A DNA stretch of 64,000 nucleotides from JAJTFA01 sp044351265 (GTDB lineage Bacteria > Bacteroidota > Bacteroidia > UKL13-3). The notes under the pieces were generated by a model. The model was not told where the DNA came from. It ran no database searches and worked only from the letters and a program-made list of their open reading frames with translations. The position numbers and the translations under genes were made by a program. The DNA lies in the NCBI GenBank assembly GCA_044351265.1, contig JBILGC010000006.1, positions 14,822 to 78,821 of the forward strand, written 5' to 3'. This document shows positions 53,204-61,934 of this stretch, one piece after another (positions within the stretch are counted from its first letter, which is position 1; every line of letters begins with the position of its first letter).

Positions 53204-56071
53204 TTATTTAAGGGTGCGTTTCACCTCAACTTCTTCGTAGGCTTCTACCATATCTCCTACTTTAATATCATTAAAATTGTGGATGTTTAACCCGCATTCA
53301 AAACCTTGGGCCACTTCTTTCATATCATCTTTAAAACGCTTGAGTGAAGCCAATTCACCGGAGTGAACCACAACGCCATCTCTTATAATACGAATCTTAG
53401 AGTTTCTGAATATTTTTCCATCGGTAACCATACATCCGGCAACTGTGCCAACTTTGGAGATTTTAAATACCTCACGTATTTCAACATTACCGGTAATTTT
53501 TTCTTCCATAGTGGGTTCAAGCATCCCTTCAATGGCAGCCTTAATTTCTTCGATGGCTTTGTAGATAATAGAATATAACCTGATGTCAATAGATTCCTGT
53601 TCGGCAAGCTTGCGTGCCTGAGCAGAAGGGCGAACCTGAAAACCAATAACAATCGCATCTGATGCAGAGGCAAGCAATACATCGCTTTCAGATATTTGTC
53701 CTACGCCTTTATAAATTACGCTTACGGCAACCTCTTCTGTAGAAAGTTTAATCAATGAATCGCTTAATGCTTCAACGGATCCATCCACGTCACCTTTAAC
53801 AATTACTTTCAATTCTTTGAAATTACCTATGGCTAAACGTCTTCCAATTTCATCAAGCGTGATGTGTTTGTGCGTACGTATACCTTGCTCACGCTGCAAC
53901 TGAGCGCGTTTATTGGCAATTTCTTTTGACTCTTGCTCGGTTTTACAAACAATAAATTTATCACCTGCCTGAGGAGCACCATCAAATCCAAGTATAACAA
54001 CTGGAGCAGAAGGCCCTGCAATGGTCATTTTTTTACCACGCTCGTCAAACATCGCTTTCACTTTACCATTATGTACACCTGCTAAAATAGGATCGCCAAT
54101 TTTTAAGGTACCTGCCTGAACCATTACCGTTGTGGTAATACCTCGTCCTTTATCAAGAGTTGCTTCAATTACACTGCCCACCGCACGTTTATTTGGATTT
54201 GCTTTAAGATCCAAAATTTCGGCTTCAAGCAATACTTTTTCCAAAAGCGAGTCAATATTCAAACCTTTTTTAGCAGAAATTTCCTGACATTGGTATTTGC
54301 CTCCCCACTCTTCAACCAAGATATTCATTGCAGCCAATTGCTCCCTTATTTTATCCGGATTTGCTCCTTCACGATCAATTTTATTTATAGCAAATATGAT
54401 AGGTACACCTGCAGCCTGCGCATGGCTTATAGCCTCGCGTGTTTGTGGCATCACGCTATCATCAGCTGCAATTACAATTATTACAATATCGGTTATTTTA
54501 GCTCCACGTGCACGCATAGCAGTAAACGCTTCGTGGCCTGGGGTATCTAGGAAGGTAACATGCTTGCCATTTGCCAGCGTAACTTCATAAGCACCTATGT
54601 GCTGTGTTATGCCGCCTGCTTCGCCTGCAATTACATTTGCTTTGCGCACGTAATCTAGTAGTGATGTTTTACCATGGTCAACGTGACCCATTACCGTAAC
54701 AATAGGCGGCCGTGGTTTTAAGTCTTCCGGAGCATCGGTATCTTCTTCAACCTCTTCAACAGCTTCTGCTGATACAAATTCAACTTCAAAACCAAATTCT
54801 TCGGCAACAATTGCAATGGTTTCAGCATCCAGCCTCTGATTAATAGAAACCATCATCCCTAAAGTCATACAGGCGCTGATAACATTGGTTACCGAAACAT
54901 CCATCATTTTTGCCAGCTCATTGGCTGTAACAAATTCGGTTACCTTTAATTTTTTTGAAGCCAGCTCTTCCTCCATTGCAGCCTCTTCACGCTCAGCAGC
55001 TGCTGCATCGCGTTTTTGTTTGCGGAGTTTAGAGCGTATGGATCCTATATTGGGGTTTTTACTGCCTGGATTTAGCCTTGCCAGCGTTTCCTTCAGTTTA
55101 TCCTGTATTTCTTTTTCAGTAATTTCTGCTTTTTCTTCAGGAGGCGCAAATCTGTCTTTACCTTTATTAAACTTCCCTTTCTCAAATCGCTGACCGGGTT
55201 TAAAATCACGTTTCGGTCCTGTTCCCTGTCCGGCAGGCTTATCTTTACCTAACTGATCAATCTTTTTGGAATCTATGTTATCACTTCCACCAACAAAGTT
55301 CTTTCTGCGTCTTTTCTTTTTTATCAGATTATTATCTGAAGATGCAACAGGTTGTTTTTTAGGAGGTTCGGTATGCAATTCGATTTTACCCATAACCTTA
55401 AGACCGGAAAGTTTTTCGTAATTGGGCTCAAGCATTGGAGCCTCTGTGTCTTCAGGCGTTACTTTTTCAATTGTTTCGGTATTCTGTTCGCTTACTGCAG
55501 GAACTTCCTCTACCGGTTTCACTTCCTCTTCCTGCTTGGTCTTTTTAGACTTAGTAGCGGTGGTTTTGGGTTCAGCAGATTTCTTGCCTTTTTTTTCCGG
55601 TTTAGTTTTACTGTTAATATTGCTTAAATCAATTTTACCTAAAACGGTTAACCCCGGTTTATCTTCTCCAGGTTCTGATTCTGTTGATTTTACGGGCTTT
55701 CCTTTTGCAGGAGTTTCATCTTTTTTAACTTCTGTTTTTGAGACTACTTCAGGAACTAGCCCACTTTTGATTAGTATGCCATCATCATCTTCGTCATCCG
55801 TAATAGGAGCTTTAGCTTTTGGAGCAGTAATTCCTGTTTCCTCTTTTTTAACAAGCTTAGCTTTGCCTAGGCTTTTGGCGTCTTCTTTTGTTTTTTTATC
55901 GCTCTGAAAATCGCTTAGCAGGATGGCATATTGCTCATCTGTTATTTTGGAGTTTGGGTTTGATTCAATTTTATGCCCCTTTTTACCCAAATGTTCCACG
56001 ATGGTGCTAATGCCCACCCCAATTTCCTTGGCAGCCTTACTTAATCTTATAGTTCCTGTGTTTTCGCTCAT
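53204..56071 (-). CDS. infB: Translation initiation factor IF-2
   Basis: A GTPase that places initiator tRNA on the 30S subunit. It is 955 aa. An N-terminal IF2-N helix (LSKAAKEIGVGISTIVEHLGKKGHKIE) leads into a long low-complexity charged region (about 60-380), a second IF2-N domain and the G domain near residue 460 (GHVDHGKTSLLDYVRK, DTPGHEAF, NKID). The beta-barrel and C1/C2 domains complete it. It follows nusA by 130 bp with a hairpin in between; the operon is rimP-nusA-infB, as in most bacteria. Confidence 0.97.
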   Translation of the reverse strand: MSENTGTIRLSKAAKEIGVGISTIVEHLGKKGHKIESNPNSKITDEQYAILLSDFQSDKKTKEDAKSLGKAKLVKKEETGITAPKAKAPITDDEDDDGILIKSGLVPEVVSKTEVKKDETPAKGKPVKSTESEPGEDKPGLTVLGKIDLSNINSKTKPEKKGKKSAEPKTTATKSKKTKQEEEVKPVEEVPAVSEQNTETIEKVTPEDTEAPMLEPNYEKLSGLKVMGKIELHTEPPKKQPVASSDNNLIKKKRRRKNFVGGSDNIDSKKIDQLGKDKPAGQGTGPKRDFKPGQRFEKGKFNKGKDRFAPPEEKAEITEKEIQDKLKETLARLNPGSKNPNIGSIRSKLRKQKRDAAAAEREEAAMEEELASKKLKVTEFVTANELAKMMDVSVTNVISACMTLGMMVSINQRLDAETIAIVAEEFGFEVEFVSAEAVEEVEEDTDAPEDLKPRPPIVTVMGHVDHGKTSLLDYVRKANVIAGEAGGITQHIGAYEVTLANGKHVTFLDTPGHEAFTAMRARGAKITDIVIIVIAADDSVMPQTREAISHAQAAGVPIIFAINKIDREGANPDKIREQLAAMNILVEEWGGKYQCQEISAKKGLNIDSLLEKVLLEAEILDLKANPNKRAVGSVIEATLDKGRGITTTVMVQAGTLKIGDPILAGVHNGKVKAMFDERGKKMTIAGPSAPVVILGFDGAPQAGDKFIVCKTEQESKEIANKRAQLQREQGIRTHKHITLDEIGRRLAIGNFKELKVIVKGDVDGSVEALSDSLIKLSTEEVAVSVIYKGVGQISESDVLLASASDAIVIGFQVRPSAQARKLAEQESIDIRLYSIIYKAIEEIKAAIEGMLEPTMEEKITGNVEIREVFKISKVGTVAGCMVTDGKIFRNSKIRIIRDGVVVHSGELASLKRFKDDMKEVAQGFECGLNIHNFNDIKVGDMVEAYEEVEVKRTLK

Positions 56072-56140
56072 TGCGTTGTTGTACTCCTCGTGTAATCTCC
56101 TGCGAATATCGGTTATTTAATTTAAAGTTTAAGTGATATT

Positions 56141-56178
56141 AGACAAAGGGGGAAGTACAAATAAAAACCCCTTCGTCT
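56141..56178 (-). other. Hairpin between nusA and infB
   Basis: Arms 56141-56151 and 56168-56178 pair over 11 positions with one mismatch around a 16-nt loop. It is in the 130-bp nusA-infB gap and has no T-run after it on the minus strand, so it is more likely a processing or stability element than a terminator. Confidence 0.4.
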
Positions 56179-56201
56179 AATAACTTAATAACCAAATAGT
56201 C

Positions 56202-57437
56202 TTACTCAAACTCAGATTGTAAAATCTTGCGTATTTCCTTCACAGTTTCTTCCTCTAGTTCTGTTCTACGCACCAGATCTTCAACTGTTAGTGCCAATAC
56301 GCTTTTAGCGGTATCACAGCCTATGCCTTTGAGTTCATCTAAAATCCAGCTATCTATTTCATCTGCAAATTCTTCCAGATCAATATCGCCTTCATCTTCA
56401 TCATCTTCACGGTATACGTCAATTTCCACGCCAGCAAGTTTACCTGCCAGTTTAATATTGTGTCCACCTTTTCCTATAGCCAGCGAAACCTGATCGGGTT
56501 TAAGGTAAACCTCTGCACGTTTTTTCTCTTCATTGATTTTGATGGAAGAAATTTTAGCAGGGCTCAGGGCACGCTGAATAAGAAGTTGCAGATTAGCGGT
56601 AAAATTAATCACGTCTATATTTTCGTTTCTAAGTTCGCGTACAATTCCATGTATACGTGAACCTTTCATCCCCACACATGCACCAACGGGATCAATTCTA
56701 TCGTCATAAGATTCAACAGCCACTTTGGCTCTTTCACCTGGTTCGCGCACGATTTTCTTAATGGTAATAAGTCCGTCCAGAATTTCGGGTACCTCTTGTT
56801 CAAACAGGCGTTCCAAAAACATTGGCGAGGTACGTGATAAGAGGATACGCGGAGAACCGTTATACATTTCAACTTTTAGCACCACAGCCCTGATAGAGTC
56901 ACCTTTTTTGTAATGATCTGCCGGTATCATTTCAACTTTTGGAAGCAATAGTTCATTTCCTTCATCATCCAGAATCATCAGTTCTTTTTTCCAAACCTGA
57001 TAGACCTCACCGGCAATAATTTCTCCAACACGATCTTTGTATTTCTTGTACAACTCGTCTTTTTCAAGCTCCAGAACTTTGCTCATAAGGGTTTGGCGGG
57101 CAGATAAAATGGCCCTGCGCCCAAATACTTCCAACTTTACTTCATTGGTTAAATCTTCTCCAACCTCAAAGTCAGGCTCAATATTTCTGGCATCTGAGAT
57201 AGAAATTTGGCTACGCTCATTCTCGACCTCACCATCATGCACGATGGTTCTGTTTTGCCAGATTTCAAGGTCACCATTGCTGTCGTTAATAATTACGTCA
57301 AAATTTTCATCTGTTCCGTAACGTTTGCGCAGCATGCTGCGAAATACATCTTCCAACACGCGCTGCATTGTAACGCGGTCGATGTTTTTGAACTCTTTAA
57401 ACTCGCTAAACGAGTCAATTAATCCTACACTGTGCAT
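56202..57437 (-). CDS. nusA: Transcription termination/antitermination factor NusA
   Basis: Binds RNA polymerase and RNA hairpins, promoting pausing and termination or antitermination. The 411-aa form lacks a long C-terminal AR2 region, as usual in this phylum. The N-terminal polymerase-binding domain (1-125) is followed by S1 (IAGEVYQVWKKELMILDDEGNELLLPK), KH1 and KH2 (DPVGACVGMKGSRIHGIVREL; LAIGKGGHNIKLAGKLAG), and a single helix-hairpin-helix-like tail. Since NusA autoregulates its own operon in E. coli, the leader hairpin upstream of rimP is of interest. Confidence 0.97.
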   Translation of the reverse strand: MHSVGLIDSFSEFKEFKNIDRVTMQRVLEDVFRSMLRKRYGTDENFDVIINDSNGDLEIWQNRTIVHDGEVENERSQISISDARNIEPDFEVGEDLTNEVKLEVFGRRAILSARQTLMSKVLELEKDELYKKYKDRVGEIIAGEVYQVWKKELMILDDEGNELLLPKVEMIPADHYKKGDSIRAVVLKVEMYNGSPRILLSRTSPMFLERLFEQEVPEILDGLITIKKIVREPGERAKVAVESYDDRIDPVGACVGMKGSRIHGIVRELRNENIDVINFTANLQLLIQRALSPAKISSIKINEEKKRAEVYLKPDQVSLAIGKGGHNIKLAGKLAGVEIDVYREDDEDEGDIDLEEFADEIDSWILDELKGIGCDTAKSVLALTVEDLVRRTELEEETVKEIRKILQSEFE

Positions 57438-57482
57438 ATTCTTCTGTTTTTATATGTTGTTTAAATGTTTGGCTGATTGGAT

Positions 57483-57941
57483 TTATTTAAAGCTAATCAG
57501 CACGTTAGATTCTTTTATTTCATTAAATGATATTGTCTTTTCTGTAGCCTGTTTGTATCCTTTTTTATTGTCTTTAAGCAATAGCACAATACCTTCTGGG
57601 GTAACTTCCTGCAATTTGCCTATTATTTCATTATTGCCTACCAGTTTCACCTGCAACTCTCTGCCAATGTGCTTGGGGTATTGCCTTGGCTGTAATAATG
57701 GCCTGTCTGCCCCCGGGGAAGAAACCTCCAAATAGTATGCCCCATCTCCATAATCCATCTCATCCAGTTTTTCAGAGAGCACCTTGGAAATGAGCCTGCA
57801 TGTTTCAATATTCACACCTTTATCACCATCAATAAAAACTGAGATTTTTTTGCTGCCGGCCTTTTGCTCTGCCTCAACAAGAAAGTAGCCTTCTTGCAGT
57901 GCTGCCTCTGTCCATTGTTTTATTGATGATATGATATCCAT
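57483..57941 (-). CDS. rimP: Ribosome maturation factor RimP
   Basis: Assists 30S assembly. It is 152 aa with the typical N-terminal alpha/beta domain (KKISVFIDGDKGVNIETCRLISKVLSEKLDE) and the LEVSSPGADRPL motif. It is first of rimP-nusA-infB, with a promoter 57 nt upstream of the ATG and a terminator-like hairpin in the leader. nusA starts 45 bp after its stop. Confidence 0.96.
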   Translation of the reverse strand: MDIISSIKQWTEAALQEGYFLVEAEQKAGSKKISVFIDGDKGVNIETCRLISKVLSEKLDEMDYGDGAYYLEVSSPGADRPLLQPRQYPKHIGRELQVKLVGNNEIIGKLQEVTPEGIVLLLKDNKKGYKQATEKTISFNEIKESNVLISFK

Positions 57942-57945
57942 ATTT

Positions 57946-57974
57946 AAAAAGAGAGGGGACTTGCGGTCCCCTCT
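57946..57974 (-). terminator. Terminator-like hairpin in the rimP-nusA-infB leader (possible attenuator)
   Basis: Minus strand: a perfect 9-bp GC-rich stem (AGAGGGGAC at 57974-57966, GTCCCCTCT at 57960-57952), 5-nt loop, then C and five T (57950-57946), ending only 4 nt before the rimP ATG. The promoter at 57998-58028 lies upstream of it, so the rimP transcript contains it. It may also terminate read-through from the lipoprotein gene. Confidence 0.7.
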
Positions 57975-57997
57975 GATAACGTTGATTTAATACGCGA

Positions 57998-58028
57998 CAA
58001 ATATAGGCCTATTTTTTATAATCACAAA
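57998..58028 (-). promoter_or_regulatory. Promoter of the rimP-nusA-infB operon
   Basis: Minus strand: -33 TTTG (58028-58025), a 19-bp spacer, and -7 TATATTTG (58005-57998). This is a full match to the Bacteroidota consensus. The expected start is near 57991, about 50 nt before the rimP ATG. Confidence 0.8.
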
Positions 58029-58030
58029 TT

Positions 58031-58750
58031 TTAATACTTGATTTCCAGCGTTGGGTTGACACCTTTATGCATTGGGAACTGCATGGTGTATTTTTTACGC
58101 AGCGGCAGGCCTAATGTATCTTTGGTTATATAATATTCAAAAATAAAGGGGTTACGAGCTGTTACCTTGCAATCAACATATTCATCAATAGCTGTTCCTG
58201 TAAAATAATAAGCATCATTGGCCTGATTGTAGGTGTAAAGGTCGTATTTGGGAATTTGCAGTTTGCCATTTGTTTTTTTAACGATTTCTAGTCGGTCTGA
58301 GCTATTAACGGGCCTGATATTTTTTAGGTAAATCTTTACCTTTCCGCTTCTTTCCAGATAAACAGTAGTATCTAATCCTGATTTTGAAACAGGAATTACC
58401 ATGTTGCCTTCATCAGCATAATTTTCAAAAGTTGGCCCTGCAGGTACCAAATAATACTCATATTTGGCCGATGTTTTAAGGTTTTCGGAAAAGGTTAGAA
58501 TGCCCGAAAAAGATGAGGTAGACCTATCTAAAACGGTGGTTCCATTAAAAGTTACCTCAACAAGCTGGTAGGTAATAGGATTAAAGGCCGGCACCGTATC
58601 GCTAATCCCTTTAAAAACTACCCGAATGGTTGCATTATTCACGTCCTCATTAGCATCATCACAGGAACTTAGGTTTGATGTAAAAATTAAGAAACATACA
58701 TATAACAAAATTCTTGAGGCTATCGTTTGGCTCATTATTTTATCATTCAT
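58031..58750 (-). CDS. Hypothetical lipoprotein
   Basis: A 239-aa protein with a lipobox (SNLSSCDD near residue 27-31). The mature part is beta-rich (VVFKGISDTVPAFNPITYQLVEVTFNGTTVLDRS) with no named domain seen. A start at the internal ATG at 58735 (MSQTIASRILLYV) gives a better signal peptide. It is upstream of the rimP promoter and diverges from the DUF2723 gene. Confidence 0.7.
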   Translation of the reverse strand: MNDKIMSQTIASRILLYVCFLIFTSNLSSCDDANEDVNNATIRVVFKGISDTVPAFNPITYQLVEVTFNGTTVLDRSTSSFSGILTFSENLKTSAKYEYYLVPAGPTFENYADEGNMVIPVSKSGLDTTVYLERSGKVKIYLKNIRPVNSSDRLEIVKKTNGKLQIPKYDLYTYNQANDAYYFTGTAIDEYVDCKVTARNPFIFEYYITKDTLGLPLRKKYTMQFPMHKGVNPTLEIKY

Positions 58751-58786
58751 TTTATTGAATCAATTTTTAAAATTAAGCACAGTGTA

Positions 58787-58794
58787 TATATTTG
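58787..58794 (+). promoter_or_regulatory. DUF2723 gene -7 box (TATATTTG)
   Basis: Exact TAnnTTTG match, 37 nt upstream of the ATG at 58832; no TTG at the usual -33 distance. Confidence 0.5.
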
Positions 58795-58831
58795 TCTCCT
58801 TACAATAGTAGTAATATAATACCATTTACGC

Positions 58832-61800
58832 ATGAATAATAAGTATAATCTGTTTAACAACATTTTGGGATGGGTAACTTTTCTAGTTGCACTTGTAACC
58901 TACACCTTAACCCTTGAACCAACCGTAAGTTTTTGGGATTGCGGTGAGTTTATCTCTGCATCTTATAAATTGCAAATCTGTCATCCTCCGGGTGCTCCCT
59001 TATTTCTTATTTTCGGTAGGTTGTTCTCCCTAATGGCAGGAAGCGACTTAACTAAAGTTGCATTTTGGGTAAATATGGTTTCGGCTGTTACCAGTGCGCT
59101 TGCCGTAATATTCTTCTTTTGGACAATTACTCATCTTGCAAAAAAGATATTGGTAAAAGCAGGTGAAGCTACTATGCAGCAAACACTTGCTATTATGGCA
59201 AGCGGTTTGGTTGGTGCCCTTACTTTAACCTGGAGCGACACATTCTGGTTTTCGGCCGTGGAAGCAGAAGTGTATGCATCTTCCAGTTTTTTTACTACCC
59301 TAACTTTTTGGTGTATCCTAAAATGGGAAAATGTGGCCAATGAAAAACATTCCGATAGGTGGCTGGTTCTAATTGCCTACTTCATTGGCCTTGCAATTGG
59401 TGTGCATCTTCTAAACCTGTTGGTTATTCCTGCAATTGTATATGTGTACTATTACAAGAAATACAGCTTCTCAAATATTGGTTTTATCAAGGCTACTGGG
59501 GTTGCGATATTCGCTATTGGCGTTGTTCAGTTCGGAATTATACCCGGCCTTCCATGGTTAATGACGCGGTTGGATTTAATACTTGTTAATTCGATGGGAA
59601 TGGGTTTTAACAGTGGTGCGTATGCCTTGTTATTGCTTCTTTTAGTTGGTGTGGGTTATGGACTTTATTACACTGTAAAAAATAATAAGGTTTTACTTAA
59701 CACTGCGCTACTATGTGTTTCATTTATCATCATTGGATATTCATCTTACGCTATGATATTAATTCGTTCGGCTGCCAATCCGCCAATTGATATGAACGAT
59801 CCGGAGCATCCTTTTACCTTGCTATCTTACCTTAACCGTGAGCAGTATGGTGAAAATCCGCTTCTTTATGGCCAGTATTTTTATGCTAAAGTAATTGATG
59901 TTAAAAAAGGCGCCATGCAATATCGCAAAGGAGAAGAGGGCAAATATCAGGAAGCAGGGCCTAAACTTAGTCGTATATATGATCCTAAGGATTGCACGAT
60001 TTTACCACGTATGTGGGCCGACAGACCTGATTATGTGCAGGCATACCGCCAATGGGAAAATATTCCTGAAGGCAAGCGCGCTACTTTTGGCAAGAATTTA
60101 CATTTCTTCTGGACTTACCAGATGAGTTTTATGTATTTCAGATACTTTGCCTGGAACTTTGTGGGTCGCCAAAATGATGAACAAGGCTTTGGAGATGTTA
60201 CCCGCGGTAACTGGAAAACGGGTATTGCATTTATTGATGAAATGTTCCTTGGGCCTCAATCAAATATTCCTGATTCAATTTCTAAGAACAAAGCAAATAA
60301 CAGCTATTTTGGATTGCCCTTATTGCTCGGTATTATAGGATTGATTTGGCACTTCAAAAGAAAGCGCGAAGATGCACTTGTGGTTACAACCTTGTTTTTA
60401 TTTACCGGAGCATTCATAATTTTATATTTGAATTTCCCTGCCCATCAGCCACGTGAGCGAGATTATGCTTATGTGGGGTCATATCAAACCTTTATAATTT
60501 GGATAGGATTGGGTGTACTTGCCTTAATAGATTGGCTTTCTAAAAAGATGAATCTGATGCTGGCAACGGGTTTGGTTAGTGTTGCAACAATTTTGGGAGT
60601 TCCTGTATTAATGGCAAACCAAAACTGGGATGATCATAACAGAAGTAACCGTTATACTGCACTTGATTTTGCCAGCAATTATCTAAACTCCTGCCCGCCA
60701 AACGCAATACTTTTTACAAATGGAGACAACGATACTTATCCATTGTGGTATGCGCAAAATGTTGAGGGTATTCGTTCAGATATTCGTGTTATTAACCTGA
60801 GTTTGTTAAATACTGACTGGTATGCCAATATGCTAAAGCGTAAGGTATATGATTCAGAACCGGTACCTTTCAGCATGACACCGGATAAATATATCCAAGG
60901 TGTTAGAGATTATGTGATGTATTACAACAGGCCTGAAATTGAAGAAAGATATGGCATCAACCAAACAGATTATTATCCATTAAAGAACATCATGGCATTT
61001 ATTAATGATGATAATGATCCGCTTGCCAAACTTACTTCACAAGGCGGTGAAACGTACAATTACTATCCAACAAAAAAATTCTTTGTTCCTGTAAATAAAG
61101 AGCAGGTGCTAAAGGCCGGTGCAGTAAGGCCTGAAGATGCTTCTTTAATTGTTGACAGCATCAAATGGGAGATAGGCAATAACAATTTAATGAAGGCTGA
61201 TTTGATTACGTTGGACATTGTTGCCTCAACCGATTGGACACGACCTATTTGTTTTGCCATTACAACCGGCAGTGACGTATATCTGAATATGCAGAATTAT
61301 TTCCAGATAAACGGATTGGTTTATCAGTTGGTGCCAATTCTCAATACACAAGGAACTGACGGAACCATGGGGCGCATCAATACAAATATTTTGTATGATA
61401 ATGTTATGAATAAATTTAAATGGGGCAATATGGATAAGCCGGGTGTTTATTTGGATGAAACCATTTTGCGCCAAACTAAAAACCTGCGCAATTTATTCTA
61501 TAGATTAGCTATGCGTTTAATTGAGGAAGGCAAAAAAGATACCGCAGTTAAAGTTCTAGACCGTTGTTTGGAAGTAATGCCTGAAGAAAATGTTCCTTAT
61601 GATGTATTTGTAATTAGGCTAGCTGAGGCTTATTATGCTGCAGGTAAGCCCGAAAAAGCCAATGAGCTGGTTAAAGAGGTTGCAAAAATATCTGAAGAGA
61701 AATACGTTTATTATAGCTCATTCAGAGGCACAAAAAAACTAAGCAGTGTAAAACAGGATATTCAGGAAAACGTTCAAATATTTGGTTATTGCCAACAAGT

Positions 61801-61879
61801 GGCCGAAATTAATCAGCAAAAGACATTGGCGGATGAGTTGCGTAATAAGATGACACAATTGCAAATGCCACTGGAATAA
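58832..61879 (+). CDS. DUF2723 multispanning membrane protein, probable PMT-like glycosyltransferase
   Basis: A 1015-aa protein with about 12 membrane helices (residues 10-600) and a soluble C-terminal half. The early loop has PTVSFWDCGEFISASYKLQICHPPGAPLF, with acidic residues characteristic of DUF2723 and of protein O-mannosyltransferase-like GT-C enzymes. HQPRERDYAYVGSYQ and NGDNDTYPLWYAQNVEGIRSDIRVINLSLLNTDWY are other family blocks. The C-terminus holds TPR-like helices (DTAVKVLDRCLEVMPEENVPYDVF). A role in glycosylating surface proteins or lipids is inferred. Confidence 0.88.
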   Translation: MNNKYNLFNNILGWVTFLVALVTYTLTLEPTVSFWDCGEFISASYKLQICHPPGAPLFLIFGRLFSLMAGSDLTKVAFWVNMVSAVTSALAVIFFFWTITHLAKKILVKAGEATMQQTLAIMASGLVGALTLTWSDTFWFSAVEAEVYASSSFFTTLTFWCILKWENVANEKHSDRWLVLIAYFIGLAIGVHLLNLLVIPAIVYVYYYKKYSFSNIGFIKATGVAIFAIGVVQFGIIPGLPWLMTRLDLILVNSMGMGFNSGAYALLLLLLVGVGYGLYYTVKNNKVLLNTALLCVSFIIIGYSSYAMILIRSAANPPIDMNDPEHPFTLLSYLNREQYGENPLLYGQYFYAKVIDVKKGAMQYRKGEEGKYQEAGPKLSRIYDPKDCTILPRMWADRPDYVQAYRQWENIPEGKRATFGKNLHFFWTYQMSFMYFRYFAWNFVGRQNDEQGFGDVTRGNWKTGIAFIDEMFLGPQSNIPDSISKNKANNSYFGLPLLLGIIGLIWHFKRKREDALVVTTLFLFTGAFIILYLNFPAHQPRERDYAYVGSYQTFIIWIGLGVLALIDWLSKKMNLMLATGLVSVATILGVPVLMANQNWDDHNRSNRYTALDFASNYLNSCPPNAILFTNGDNDTYPLWYAQNVEGIRSDIRVINLSLLNTDWYANMLKRKVYDSEPVPFSMTPDKYIQGVRDYVMYYNRPEIEERYGINQTDYYPLKNIMAFINDDNDPLAKLTSQGGETYNYYPTKKFFVPVNKEQVLKAGAVRPEDASLIVDSIKWEIGNNNLMKADLITLDIVASTDWTRPICFAITTGSDVYLNMQNYFQINGLVYQLVPILNTQGTDGTMGRINTNILYDNVMNKFKWGNMDKPGVYLDETILRQTKNLRNLFYRLAMRLIEEGKKDTAVKVLDRCLEVMPEENVPYDVFVIRLAEAYYAAGKPEKANELVKEVAKISEEKYVYYSSFRGTKKLSSVKQDIQENVQIFGYCQQVAEINQQKTLADELRNKMTQLQMPLE

Positions 61880-61891
61880 TATAAAGCATTG

Positions 61892-61899
61892 TATATTTG
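61892..61899 (+). promoter_or_regulatory. rlmB -7 box (TATATTTG) abutting a terminator stem
   Basis: Exact TAnnTTTG match whose last G is the first base of the terminator left arm. Predicted transcript start is about 61905, inside the left arm. No TTG at the ideal -33 distance; CTGG at 61871-61874 is a weak substitute. Confidence 0.5.
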
Positions 61900-61934
61900 A
61901 AGCCCTTCCATACTTAGGAAGGGCTTCATTTTTT
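61899..61934 (+). terminator. Terminator of the DUF2723 gene, ending at the rlmB start codon
   Basis: A perfect 11-bp stem (61899-61909 with 61917-61927), 7-nt loop, then A and six T (61929-61934). The T-run touches the rlmB ATG at 61935. Confidence 0.88.

Noticed and set aside
55422..55907. 161-codon Ser-rich frame antisense to infB
   Set aside because: It mirrors the low-complexity charged region of IF-2; such shadow frames are expected.
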